Assembly: GCA_965661945.1 (NCBI GenBank)
Contig: CBFIFP010000001.1
Location: 186,001-250,000 of the forward strand
DNA: 64,000 nucleotides
DNA from: JAJRPT01 sp965661945
GTDB taxonomy: Bacteria; Bacteroidota; Ignavibacteria; Kapaibacteriales; UBA2268
Direction of reading: 5' to 3'
Positions within the stretch are counted from its first letter, which is position 1. Each line of letters starts with the position of its first letter. The notes beneath the pieces are model-generated. The model saw only the letters and a list, made by a program, of their open reading frames with translations. It had not been told where the DNA came from and searched no databases. The translations under genes and the position numbers were made by a program. This document shows positions 1 to 8,009 of the stretch, piece by piece.

Positions 1-1
1 T

Positions 2-394
2 AAAAAAGGAACTGTTGCCCATAGCGATGGAGATGTTCTTTTACATTCCGTTATTGATGCACTATTGGGTGCAACTGGAAAAGGCGATATAGGTGATTAT
101 TTCCCTGACATAGATGAAAAGTGGAAAAATGCAAATTCGGTTTTACTCACAAATGAAATCATCAATTTAATTGAAAAAGATAATTTCAAAATCATAAATA
201 TTGATTTAACTATCATTACAGAAAAGCCAAAAATTTCACCATACAAACAGATACTAAAAGACAATCTTGCAAAAATATGCAACATCTCCCCTTCTCAAGT
301 CAATATAAAAGCAACCACTAATGAAAAAAGTGGCTTTATTGGTAGAGAAGAAGGAATTGTAGTTTTAAGTGTATGTCAAGTTGAAAAAAAATAA
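2..394 (+). CDS. ispF: IspF, 2-C-methyl-D-erythritol 2,4-cyclodiphosphate synthase (5' end outside window)
   Basis: The window opens inside this gene; in-frame codons run from base 2. The enzyme is a cytosolic trimer of the MEP isoprenoid pathway that cyclises CDP-methylerythritol 2-phosphate and releases CMP. Visible at the start is AHSDGDVLLHSVIDALLGA, whose second His matches the zinc ligand H42 of the E. coli enzyme. DIGDYFPD follows, and KATTNEKSGFIGREEG near the C-terminus belongs to the CMP-binding part. About 130 residues of the usual ~157 are present, so the N-terminal DxH zinc pair lies outside the window. A hairpin terminator starts at the stop codon, so this is the last gene of its transcript. 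The family assignment is secure. Confidence 0.95.
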   Translation, partial: KKGTVAHSDGDVLLHSVIDALLGATGKGDIGDYFPDIDEKWKNANSVLLTNEIINLIEKDNFKIINIDLTIITEKPKISPYKQILKDNLAKICNISPSQVNIKATTNEKSGFIGREEGIVVLSVCQVEKK

Positions 395-424
395 AAGAGA
401 ACAATCAAATGTTCTCTTTTTCTT
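393..424 (+). terminator. Rho-independent terminator of ispF
   Basis: A perfect 10-bp inverted repeat (AAAAGAGAAC at 393-402, GTTCTCTTTT at 411-420) with an 8-nt loop runs into a T-rich tract. It begins at the ispF stop codon. Confidence 0.85.
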
Positions 425-471
425 TTGTATCTAAAATTATCCCAAATTTTCCCTTAGAAATAGCAAAAGTT

Positions 472-536
472 GTCATTCAGAGCGAAGCGATGAATCCAGT
501 TAAAACACCCCGTCATATTGAGCGAAGCGAAATATC
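472..536. repeat. 65-bp dispersed repeat, copy 1
   Basis: Identical to 984-1048. It is made of two related half-units, each GTCAT-N4-AGCGAAGCGA followed by AATC or AATATC. It is clearly richer in G+C than its surroundings. It reads like a REP/MITE-type intergenic element; no coding potential is seen. Confidence 0.85.
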
Positions 537-570
537 TATAAATCAAAATACACCAAAACCCTAATGCTCC

Positions 571-893
571 TTTAGGTGCGAAATATTAAAAAACAATTCA
601 ACAAAAACTAATAACATCATCCACCTCACATTTTCAAAATAAAATAAAAAATAACAAAAATCTACTCCTTAAATTTGCAAAATAAAACAAGTTCTTTGAC
701 ATAAATATAAAAAAAACATATATAATTTAAGAAAGAATTTAATCGCAGTATTTGCACACAATATTAGCCATATTTTATAATTTAATATAAACCAACAACT
801 TAATTTTTCAAAAAAAAAACGAAAAATCACTGCAAATTCTGCAAATTCTGCAAATTCTGCAAATTCTGCAAATTCTGCAAAATATCGCCCTAA
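571..893. repeat. Long direct repeat, copy A
   Basis: Bases 571-713 are identical to 1191-1333 (offset 620), and 742-893 match 1433-1554 with small differences. Landmarks in order: CCTAA-TTTAGG inverted repeat just before and at its start, GCGAAATATT, GTTCTTTGACATA (691-703), ATCGCAGTATTTGCACAC, ATATTAGCC, then a TGCAAATTC tandem array. A diverged relative lies at 43070-43230. Confidence 0.85.
831..882. repeat. 9-bp tandem repeat (TGCAAATTC)5 plus partial unit
   Basis: Five perfect TGCAAATTC units occupy 831-875, followed by TGCAAAA. The second long-repeat copy at 1521-1542 has only about two units, so the array length varies between copies. Confidence 0.9.
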
Positions 894-983
894 CTCCTTT
901 AAATAAGTTCTTTGAAAACTTAACCAAAATTCCCATCCTTTGGAGGGGTGGATGCGAAGCAGACGGGGTGGGTTCTCTTTTCA

Positions 984-1048
984 GTCATTCAGAGCGAAGC
1001 GATGAATCCAGTTAAAACACCCCGTCATATTGAGCGAAGCGAAATATC
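984..1048. repeat. 65-bp dispersed repeat, copy 2
   Basis: Base-for-base identical to 472-536. It is preceded by an imperfect hairpin at 932-948 (CCCATCC paired with GGAGGGG) and a G+C-rich GCAGACGGGGTGGGTT stretch. Here it is separated from the following long repeat by about 140 bp carrying two more small hairpins (1108-1127 and 1135-1147). Confidence 0.85.
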
Positions 1049-1190
1049 CAGTCAAACAAATATTCCATTGTGTTTTATTAGTAGCTATCATCATTATACA
1101 ATTGTAGAAACACGATTTATCGTGTTTTAAAAAAGCAACATCGTTGCGAAATATCTATAAACAAAAAAATCACCAAAACCCTAAAGCTCA

Positions 1191-1554
1191 TTTAGGTGCG
1201 AAATATTAAAAAACAATTCAACAAAAACTAATAACATCATCCACCTCACATTTTCAAAATAAAATAAAAAATAACAAAAATCTACTCCTTAAATTTGCAA
1301 AATAAAACAAGTTCTTTGACATAAATATAAAAANNNNNNNNNNNNNNNNNNNNNNNNNNNNNNNNNNNNNNNNNNNNNNNNNNNNNNNNNNNNNNNNNNN
1401 NNNNNNNNNNNNNNNNNNNNNNNNNNNNNNNNATCGCAGTATTTGCACACAATATTAGCCATATTTTATAATTTAATATAAACCAACAACTTAATTTTTC
1501 AAAAAAAAACAAAAAATCACTGCAAATTCTGCAAATACTGCAAAATTTCGCCCT
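1191..1554. repeat. Long direct repeat, copy B, interrupted by an assembly gap
   Basis: Matches copy A at 571-893. The run of N at 1334-1432 falls where copy A has only 28 bases (714-741), so the gap lies exactly inside the repeat and is probably an assembly effect. The 9-bp array at its end is shortened to about two units. Confidence 0.85.
1334..1432. other. Assembly gap (99 N)
   Basis: A run of 99 N within repeat copy B. The flanking sequence on both sides continues the repeat. Comparison with copy A suggests that about 28 bases could be missing rather than 99. Confidence 0.99.
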
Positions 1555-1803
1555 AACACCTTGTAATAATTTAAGTTATAATTTAACAAAAAATGAATCC
1601 ATCGGATTCAAACGTTTATAGAAAAATTTTATCAAAAAAATGGTTCCTTTCATTCGGAGTAGAATGTAAAAAAAAATATTTTTTGGATAAATAAATATTA
1701 TTCAATATATTGCTTTTGAAAATTAACCAAATCAAAAAATAATTTTTTGATTTAAGAAAATATAGAATTTGGGTTGCAAATTTATTTATTAGGATATTAA
1801 AAA

Positions 1804-3123
1804 ATGAAAACACTACTAATAATTTCAATTATCTTATTAACCTCTTCTTGTAAAAAAGAAGAGGTTAATGATTACCCAGAAAGAAAAGTGAATAAAGGAT
1901 TATCACTTAACCTTATTTGGAAATCAAAAAGAATATTTCCTTTTGAAAACTATAGCGGTAGATTTTATAAAACTAAATATGCAATTATAAATGACAATAT
2001 TATAGTTGGAAAAGATGAACTAATTGAAATGTACAATAAAGAAACTGGAAGTTTGGTATGGAGTTTAAAATTAAAGAACTATGGTACTGGAGAAAATCGA
2101 TATATTAGTATGAATGATTTTATTATAGAAAATAATTTTGTTTATTTTATTGAGCGTCGATTTGTTTATTGTATAGATATTACTTGCGGCGAAATTATTT
2201 GGACTTCTAAAGATTTCGGTTCAAGTTTTAATATGGCATTAAGGCATACATTAGATTGTCATAGTCCAAGTGCAATTTTTATAGGCGAAAGAGCAACAGG
2301 TACTCCTAATCAATATGTTTATGCTATTTCTAAAACAGATGGCTCTATTTTATGGAAAAGCGAAAATCCTTTAATAAATACTACTCATCTTGATGAAGGT
2401 TCTACTAATCGTATTGAATCTCCAAGTTATTCACCTATTAGTAATTGCGTTTATGTTGGTTCAAGGAGTTATGGCAATCTTGGTTCTTTAATTTCTTTAG
2501 ATGCTGAAACTGGAGAAAAGAAATGGGAAACAAGATTTGAAATTCCTGATAGTAACGCTTCAGAATGTAATGTTGATTTCCCTGCTTCTTATGCAAGATA
2601 TGCACCTCAAATTTTGTCTGACGGTATTATTATAAGAAGCGGAACTTACTGCACTAAATTAGATTTTGATGGAAACATTTTATGGCAAACTCTTGAACAT
2701 CATAATTGTGATTATGGTGATACTTCAGAGGGTGGGTTAATCTTTAATAATCATTATTATAATTACTCACAAGGAAGCAATAGGTCAATAGTTTATAAAA
2801 TTAATGTAAATTCAGGAAAATTAATATGGTCTAATTATTTAGACAACGGGAATAATGATTATAATACTATTGGCAATTATACTAGCTATGTTGTTGATGA
2901 TAAACTATATAAATTAGCAGATAATGGTTGGCTTTTCGGAACTAATATTGAAACGGGTAATCACGACATTTTAATTAATTTACCTGCACAAGAATACGAA
3001 GACCCAGAAACTGGTGAAATAATCAAATCGGGATGTCATGGTGGTTTCGCAGTAGAGGGCGATAGAATTTATTATCTCGGTAATGATTATCTTTTCTGTG
3101 CGGAAATTGATAGAACAAAGTAA
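1804..3123 (+). CDS. PQQ-type beta-propeller lipoprotein
   Basis: A 439-residue exported protein. Residues 1-16 form a lipoprotein signal ending in a lipobox (LTSSC), so the mature protein should be anchored at Cys16, followed by a charged KKEE stretch. The rest shows repeated G-x-x-x-W blades (GSLVWS, GEIIWTS, GSILWKS, GEKKWET, GNILWQT, GKLIWSN), the signature of PQQ-like/BamB-like propeller repeats. No PQQ dehydrogenase catalytic motif is evident and no BAM partner is nearby. A scaffold or binding role is more likely than an enzyme, and BamB itself is not proven. The ATG has AGGA 9 nt upstream. It stands alone, flanked upstream by the repeat mosaic and downstream by convergent ftsW. Confidence 0.75.
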   Translation: MKTLLIISIILLTSSCKKEEVNDYPERKVNKGLSLNLIWKSKRIFPFENYSGRFYKTKYAIINDNIIVGKDELIEMYNKETGSLVWSLKLKNYGTGENRYISMNDFIIENNFVYFIERRFVYCIDITCGEIIWTSKDFGSSFNMALRHTLDCHSPSAIFIGERATGTPNQYVYAISKTDGSILWKSENPLINTTHLDEGSTNRIESPSYSPISNCVYVGSRSYGNLGSLISLDAETGEKKWETRFEIPDSNASECNVDFPASYARYAPQILSDGIIIRSGTYCTKLDFDGNILWQTLEHHNCDYGDTSEGGLIFNNHYYNYSQGSNRSIVYKINVNSGKLIWSNYLDNGNNDYNTIGNYTSYVVDDKLYKLADNGWLFGTNIETGNHDILINLPAQEYEDPETGEIIKSGCHGGFAVEGDRIYYLGNDYLFCAEIDRTK

Positions 3124-3136
3124 ACATTTAATTCAT

Positions 3137-3157
3137 CAAGGGGTTTAAAGCCCCTTG
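3137..3157. terminator. Possible hairpin between convergent genes
   Basis: CAAGGGG (3137-3143) pairs with CCCCTTG (3151-3157) around a 7-nt loop. It overlaps the ftsW stop codon and follows the propeller gene by 14 nt. There is no strong T-run on either side, so it is a weak terminator call. Confidence 0.4.
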
Positions 3158-4392
3158 TTGATTATTAATTCTTCATCTTCATCGTCTTCACCATCTTCAT
3201 CATCATCATCATCGTCTTCATCTTCATCTTCACCTTCATCATCGTTATCTGCAACTTCATTTCCACCTTCACTTATTGCAACTTCAATAGGATATAAGCC
3301 AGTTTGCGATGATATATTTAACAAAATACCAATTGCAATTGAGTATAATAATATTGCTGTTCCACCATAAGAAATAAATGGGAATGGAACTCCAGTTGTT
3401 GGTAATAATCCCGTATTAACTCCTGCATTAACAAAAACATAAAATGCAAAAGTAATAATTATTCCAACTGATAAATAATATCCAAAATTATCAGGAGCAT
3501 TTTTTGCGATAATTAAACCTCTCCAAAATACTAAACCAAAAGCACTTAAAATCAAAACTAAACCGATAAACCCAAATTCTTCGCCTACTATAGAAAAAAT
3601 GAAATCCCCATAGGATTCAGGTAAAAATAAATTACTTTGTCTGCTTTGCCCAGGACCTAAACCGGTTATTCCCCCATTACCTATTGCAATTAGGGCTTGA
3701 TTTAATTGATAATCGCTACCAGAAGCTGAGTTAGCATCACCCATACCCAAATATGACAAAATCCTTTTCATTCTATAAGGTGCAGAAACTGCATAAATAC
3801 TTGCTGCTACGATGCCAACAAAGAGAGTTGAAAGCCAATGTAATAAATTGACATTACCTATAAACATTATAGCAAAGCCAATGAAGAGAACAACTAACAT
3901 TGTAGAGAAGTTTGGTTGAAGCGCAATTAGTATAGCAATAATACCTAACCAAATTATAAAGGGTAAAAATCCTTTTTCAAAGTCTTTTATTATAGCTTGC
4001 TTAGCTGATAGCATAGAAGCAAAATGAATAACAATAGCAAATTTTACAATTTCAGATGGCTGTAAGCTAATAGGACCGAAGTTTAACCATCTTGTTGCTC
4101 CTTTTGCACTAGAACCCATAAATAATACCAATATCAGTAAAATAACAGAAGTAATTAAAAATGGTTTTGATATTTTTCTATATATATGATAATCGATTTT
4201 TGCAAATACAATCATTAGAAACAATCCAAAAATTACTTTAGTTAAATGACTGAAGAATAATGCTTCGTTTGAATCTAGTTTTAATCCTGAATATGCAGAT
4301 GAGGCAGAATAAACAAAAGAAAGCCCAAAAAGCATAATCCCAGCAATTGGGAGTAATATGTACCAGTCTATATGTCCTTTAATTGTATTCAT
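3145..4392 (-). CDS. ftsW: FtsW/RodA-family peptidoglycan glycosyltransferase, with acidic C-terminal tail
   Basis: A multi-spanning inner-membrane SEDS protein that polymerises lipid II into glycan strands at the division site. Seen: about ten hydrophobic segments, QPSEIVKFA (~111-119), LPESYGDFIFSIVGEE (~257-272) with the catalytic Asp at D263, and NTGLLPTTGVPFPFISYGG (~326-344). FtsW is preferred over RodA because murD lies directly upstream: the murD stop and this start overlap by one base (TAATG), suggesting translational coupling. The odd feature is residues ~381-408, almost all Asp/Glu, encoded by a GAT/GAA microsatellite. The family length of roughly 370-400 is already reached before this tail. 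How the tail affects division is unknown. Confidence 0.9.
   Translation of the reverse strand: MNTIKGHIDWYILLPIAGIMLFGLSFVYSASSAYSGLKLDSNEALFFSHLTKVIFGLFLMIVFAKIDYHIYRKISKPFLITSVILLILVLFMGSSAKGATRWLNFGPISLQPSEIVKFAIVIHFASMLSAKQAIIKDFEKGFLPFIIWLGIIAILIALQPNFSTMLVVLFIGFAIMFIGNVNLLHWLSTLFVGIVAASIYAVSAPYRMKRILSYLGMGDANSASGSDYQLNQALIAIGNGGITGLGPGQSRQSNLFLPESYGDFIFSIVGEEFGFIGLVLILSAFGLVFWRGLIIAKNAPDNFGYYLSVGIIITFAFYVFVNAGVNTGLLPTTGVPFPFISYGGTAILLYSIAIGILLNISSQTGLYPIEVAISEGGNEVADNDDEGEDEDEDDDDDDEDGEDDEDEELIINKGL
3170..3250. repeat. Low-complexity GAT/GAA tract encoding the FtsW acidic tail
   Basis: On the plus strand this is a run of TCATCT/TCATCG/TCATCATC units. On the coding (minus) strand it gives Asp and Glu codons only. 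It is prone to length change, and gains or losses in threes would keep the reading frame. Confidence 0.75.
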
Positions 4393-5777
4393 TATAAACT
4401 ATTTACAATATTTTTAAAATGTTGACCTCTTTCTTCGAAGTTAGTATATTGGTCAAAACTTTTACAAGCAGGTGAAAATAAAATTACTTCATCTGATTTT
4501 GCAAATTCTTTAGCTTTTAAAATACTAAGTTCTAGGTCTTTTTCTTTAATAACTGGCAAATAATCTTTAAAATATTTATAAATATTGTCGCTTTCTTCAC
4601 CAAATGCTACAATTGAAGTAACGTTCTTTTTAACTAATTCTAATAGTTCTGAATAGTCATTATCACCCTGACCTCCTGCAATCCAAATGATAGGTTTTTC
4701 GTAACTTGATAAGGCATACCAAGCGGCATTAATATTAGTTGCTTTAGAATCATTAATATAATCGTTTTTTCCTATTGTTCTGATATACTCTAAACGATGT
4801 TCCACACCTTGGAAAGTAGCCAAACAGTCCCTTAGGTCTTCATTAGTTATTTCGAACCTTCTTATGGCAAGAGCTGCCGCCATAGAATTATATAAATTAT
4901 GGACACCCGGTAGCGCCAAATTTGATATTTGCATAATTTCCTCTTTATGTTGTTTATGGACGGGGAGTCCATAATGCTGCATTTTAAAATAATAAATCAT
5001 TTCATTATCAGCGTACATGCCATCTGAAAATCTTTCGTCTAAGATTAAGTCAGGATTGGTAGTGATGGCTGATAAAATTGCATTGCTTTTGTGTCCCCCG
5101 ACAGCAATGAAATTCATTAGTGATTTATCATCAACATTCAAAATTAAGGAATCATTTTTGTTTTGATTTTTAGTAATTTTCCACTTTGCTTCGAAGTAGT
5201 GTGGAAAACTGCCATGATAGCTTAAATGGTCTTCAGTAATATTTAGAAATATTGCAACATCTGCTTTAAACTTATCTACCCTATCTAATTGATAACTTGA
5301 TAGTTCCAGCGTTAATATAATATCGTTTTTTGGATCTAAAGAAAATGTGGAAAACGGGTTTCCCACGTTTCCTAAAAGCGCTGATTTTTTTCCACATTTA
5401 TTTAAAATGTATTGAATTATATTAACGGTAGTTGTTTTTCCGTTGGTTCCAGTTACAGCTATTATAGGATTATTAACAAAACTGTATGCATATTCTACTT
5501 CAGAAATTATTTTTTTGTTATTTTCATTCAATTTTTTAATAATTTCAGATTGAGGTTTTATTCCTGGAGACGCAATAACCAAATCTGAAGCTAAGATTTC
5601 ATCGAAAGAATGACCACCAAATTCATATTTAATTCCCAATTCTTCTAATTTAGTAATTATATCTTTGTAATTATCTGAGTCATTATATTCACTTAATAAA
5701 ACATCGTTATCATTAGATTTTGCAAGAATAGCGGCAGAGACTCCACTTTTGCCTGCTCCCAAACAAGTAATTTTCAA
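4392..5777 (-). CDS. murD: MurD, UDP-N-acetylmuramoyl-L-alanine--D-glutamate ligase
   Basis: A cytosolic Mur ligase that adds D-Glu to UDP-MurNAc-L-Ala using ATP. Residues 1-80 form the Rossmann-like N-domain (CLGAGKSGVS near the start). The ATP-binding loop is TGTNGKTTT (~109-117), and LELSSYQLD and LNITEDHLSYHGSF are Mur-ligase central-domain motifs. VEHRLEY followed by NDSKATNINA marks the ADP/Mg-binding and MurD-specific part. The 461-residue length is normal. It is the first gene of a minus-strand pair with ftsW, sharing TAATG, and diverges from grpE across about 200 nt. Confidence 0.97.
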   Translation of the reverse strand: MKITCLGAGKSGVSAAILAKSNDNDVLLSEYNDSDNYKDIITKLEELGIKYEFGGHSFDEILASDLVIASPGIKPQSEIIKKLNENNKKIISEVEYAYSFVNNPIIAVTGTNGKTTTVNIIQYILNKCGKKSALLGNVGNPFSTFSLDPKNDIILTLELSSYQLDRVDKFKADVAIFLNITEDHLSYHGSFPHYFEAKWKITKNQNKNDSLILNVDDKSLMNFIAVGGHKSNAILSAITTNPDLILDERFSDGMYADNEMIYYFKMQHYGLPVHKQHKEEIMQISNLALPGVHNLYNSMAAALAIRRFEITNEDLRDCLATFQGVEHRLEYIRTIGKNDYINDSKATNINAAWYALSSYEKPIIWIAGGQGDNDYSELLELVKKNVTSIVAFGEESDNIYKYFKDYLPVIKEKDLELSILKAKEFAKSDEVILFSPACKSFDQYTNFEERGQHFKNIVNSL

Positions 5778-5813
5778 TTTTTACCCTTAATTTTTTTATG
5801 CTGCATTAAAAAA

Positions 5814-5846
5814 CAAAATTAATGATTTTTTAAATTATTTACAAAA
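5814..5846 (-). promoter_or_regulatory. Candidate promoter of murD-ftsW
   Basis: On the minus strand, TTTG (5842-5845) and TAATTTTG (5814-5821) are separated by 20 nt, close to the Bacteroidota-type pattern TTG-N17-20-TAnnTTTG. It lies about 37 nt before the murD start. This rests on sequence pattern only; A+T-rich DNA gives chance matches. Confidence 0.35.
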
Positions 5847-5980
5847 ATTATATTTTTTACTAATTTTTTATTTTTGTTTTAATTAATAATAAATTAATAA
5901 AGGTTTTTTAAAACATTTTAGTATAAAAATCGTCTTATACCACTTGCATAAAGCAAAATTCAGAAAACTACAGAGGGGAA

Positions 5981-6715
5981 ATGGAAAATAATCAAGGTAA
6001 AAAACCATTAAGACAAGCAGCGAACGCTGCAAAAGATATATATAATACTTATGTAAAAAATACAGATAGAAAAATACCTATTGACTCTGATGATGAAAAG
6101 TTGGAGGATTTAGAGGAAAAGATTAGTGCTGCTTTTGCTGATGATTTGGGTGATGAACAAGAGAATATCTCAGATTTAGAATTTGAAGATGATAACAATA
6201 ATTATAAAGAAAATAATAAAAATGAATCAGATGAGACTGACTCTGATAATAATGATGAATATTCTAAATTAAATGATGAAATTATTTACTTAAAAGAGCA
6301 TTTAGCCAGAAAAACAGCTGAGATGGAAAATATGCGCCGTAGAATGGAAAAAGAAAAACAAGATATCATTTCTTATGGAAATGAAAAGATTTTAAATAAT
6401 TTTTTAGAAATTCCTGATACTATAAAACAAGCGCTTAATTCCTCAGAGAAAACTAATGATTTGGAATCAATTAAAAAAGGGTTAGAATTGATTTATCAGA
6501 AAACAATAAAACTATTCGAAAATGCTAATGTTAAAATGATGGACGATTCCACTGGAAATGAGTTTGATGTTGAATTTCATGATGCTCTTATGCAATCTCC
6601 AAATGAAGATATACCCGAAGGTCACATATTGCAGGTATTACAAGATGGTTATATGATAGGTGATAAAGTATTAAGACATGCAAAGGTTATTACATCCTCA
6701 GGTTCGTTAGAGTAA
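5981..6715 (+). CDS. grpE: GrpE, nucleotide exchange factor for DnaK
   Basis: A cytosolic homodimer that releases ADP from DnaK. Residues 1-95 are a long, acidic, Asn/Asp/Glu-rich and probably disordered extension. The coiled-coil dimerisation helix follows (KEHLARKTAEMENMRRRMEK, ~105-124). The C-terminal beta domain contains the family signature around FDVEFHDALMQ and VLQDGYMIGDKVLRHAKV. At 244 residues it is longer than the usual ~180-200 because of the acidic N-terminus. The start is supported by GAGGGGAA directly upstream. It is followed after 61 nt by dnaJ. No CIRCE element (TTAGCACTC-N9-GAGTGCTAA) was found in the 200-nt upstream region, so heat-shock control cannot be argued from sequence. 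Confidence 0.95.
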   Translation: MENNQGKKPLRQAANAAKDIYNTYVKNTDRKIPIDSDDEKLEDLEEKISAAFADDLGDEQENISDLEFEDDNNNYKENNKNESDETDSDNNDEYSKLNDEIIYLKEHLARKTAEMENMRRRMEKEKQDIISYGNEKILNNFLEIPDTIKQALNSSEKTNDLESIKKGLELIYQKTIKLFENANVKMMDDSTGNEFDVEFHDALMQSPNEDIPEGHILQVLQDGYMIGDKVLRHAKVITSSGSLE

Positions 6716-6776
6716 CTAGATTAATGTTTCATATTTTAGAATTAGATTAAATTGTTTTCAAAAAAAATAAAATAAA

Positions 6777-7925
6777 ATGAGCAAAAGAGATTATTACGAA
6801 GTTTTAGGCGTAGATAAAAGTGCTTCAAAAGATGAGTTAAAAAGTGCATATAGAAAATTAGCAATTAAATTTCACCCAGATAAAAATCCTGGTGATTCCC
6901 AAGCAGAAGAAATGTTTAAAGAAGCATCAGAAGCTTATGATGTTTTATCAAATGATGATAAGAAAGCGAGATATGATAGATTTGGTCACGAAGGTATGAG
7001 AGGTGCGGGGCACTCTGGTTTTTCAAGTGCTGAAGATGTTTTTTCTTCTTTCTCAGATATATTTGGTTCAAGTATTTTTGATGATTTTTTTGGTCAAGGG
7101 CAATCAAGAGGTAGAAGAAGGGAGCGTGGGCAGCGTGGTTCGGATATTAAAATTCCATTAGCTTTAACTTTGGAGGAAATAGCAAAGGGTGCAACAAAAA
7201 CTATACAATTAAAAAAATGGGTTTCATGTAATACTTGTACTGGTTCTGGAGCAAGACCTGGTTCTGGCTCTAGTTCATGTCCATCTTGTGGTGGTGCTGG
7301 AGAAGTTAGACAAGTATCAAGGTCGTTGTTTGGGCAATTTGTTAATGTTAGCGTTTGTCCGCAATGTAACGGCTCTGGAGAAATAGTTAGAGATAAATGT
7401 CAGGATTGTTCGGGAGAAGGAAGAGTTAGAGGTGATGACGAAGTTAAAGTTGAAATACCTGCAGGAGTTGAAGCTGGAAATTACTTACCGCTTCAGGGTA
7501 AAGGTAATGCAGGAAAAAATGGTGGGTTAGCTGGAAATTTAATTATAATTATGGAAGAAAAAGAACATGAACTTTTTATTCGAGAAGGAAATCATGTTAT
7601 TTACAAATTAACTATAAGTTATCCGGAGGCGGTTTTAGGTACTGAACTTAATGTTCCTACTTTATGGGGAGATGAAAGTCTTAAAATTGAATCTGGAACA
7701 CAGCCTGGAACAACGTTAGTTTTAAAAGATAAAGGTATTCCTAACTTAAATAGTTATGGGAAGGGTAATCAGTATGTCATGGTTAATATATATGTTCCTC
7801 AAAAATTAAATTCTAAAGAAAAAGAGTTGATTAAAAATTTAGAAGAAATTGATTCTGTTTATCCTGAAAATAAGAATTCACATAAATCTGGATTTTTTGA
7901 AAAAGTATGGGATAAGATTTTTTAA
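6777..7925 (+). CDS. dnaJ: DnaJ, Hsp40 co-chaperone
   Basis: A cytosolic co-chaperone that delivers substrates to DnaK and stimulates its ATPase. The J-domain (1-70) carries the HPD triad at 33-35. A Gly/Phe-rich linker follows (~75-115). The zinc region has four CxxCxGxG-type motifs: CNTCTGSG, CPSCGGAG, CPQCNGSG and CQDCSGEG. Two C-terminal substrate-binding beta domains complete a canonical type I DnaJ of 382 residues. It is paired with grpE upstream; dnaK is not in the window. Transcription ends at the strong hairpin at 7967-7995 shared with convergent dnaA. Confidence 0.97.
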   Translation: MSKRDYYEVLGVDKSASKDELKSAYRKLAIKFHPDKNPGDSQAEEMFKEASEAYDVLSNDDKKARYDRFGHEGMRGAGHSGFSSAEDVFSSFSDIFGSSIFDDFFGQGQSRGRRRERGQRGSDIKIPLALTLEEIAKGATKTIQLKKWVSCNTCTGSGARPGSGSSSCPSCGGAGEVRQVSRSLFGQFVNVSVCPQCNGSGEIVRDKCQDCSGEGRVRGDDEVKVEIPAGVEAGNYLPLQGKGNAGKNGGLAGNLIIIMEEKEHELFIREGNHVIYKLTISYPEAVLGTELNVPTLWGDESLKIESGTQPGTTLVLKDKGIPNLNSYGKGNQYVMVNIYVPQKLNSKEKELIKNLEEIDSVYPENKNSHKSGFFEKVWDKIF

Positions 7926-7966
7926 GATAAATTTATTTTGTTAAAATAAAATATCTAATGGTGATA

Positions 7967-7995
7967 AAAAAGCCACTACTAAGTAGTGGCTTTTT
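7967..7995. terminator. Bidirectional terminator between dnaJ and dnaA
   Basis: AAAAAGCCACTA and TAGTGGCTTTTT form a near-perfect stem of about 12 bp with a tiny loop. There are A-runs on one side and T-runs on the other, so it can stop transcription from both convergent genes. Confidence 0.9.
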
Positions 7996-8009
7996 AAATT
8001 AGATGTTCA

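Larger units (their letters stand above)
395..1803. other. Gene-free repeat mosaic between ispF and the propeller lipoprotein
   Basis: No convincing gene is present in about 1.4 kb. The stretch contains two identical 65-bp elements, two copies of a longer ~330-bp repeat, a 9-bp tandem repeat, several short hairpins followed by GCGAAATAT, and a run of N. A short plus-strand frame at 948-1130 only translates the repeat and has no start context. The final part (1560-1803) is plain A+T-rich sequence that should hold the promoter of the lipoprotein gene, but no clear element could be picked out. Confidence 0.8.

Noticed and set aside
948..1130. Plus-strand 60-codon frame in the repeat region
   Set aside because: It only translates the 65-bp repeat and neighbouring hairpins and has no start context; no protein-like composition.
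1254..1512. Minus-strand frames spanning the run of N
   Set aside because: They exist only because N codons do not stop translation; the flanks are repeat DNA.
1616..1828. Minus-strand 70-codon frame opposite the lipoprotein start
   Set aside because: It overlaps the well-supported lipoprotein start and consists of A+T-rich filler residues; no ribosome-binding site.
3155..3370. Serine-rich plus-strand frame
   Set aside because: It is the antisense reading of the FtsW acidic tail microsatellite.
5778..5980. CIRCE heat-shock operator before grpE
   Set aside because: The TTAGCACTC-N9-GAGTGCTAA inverted repeat is not present.
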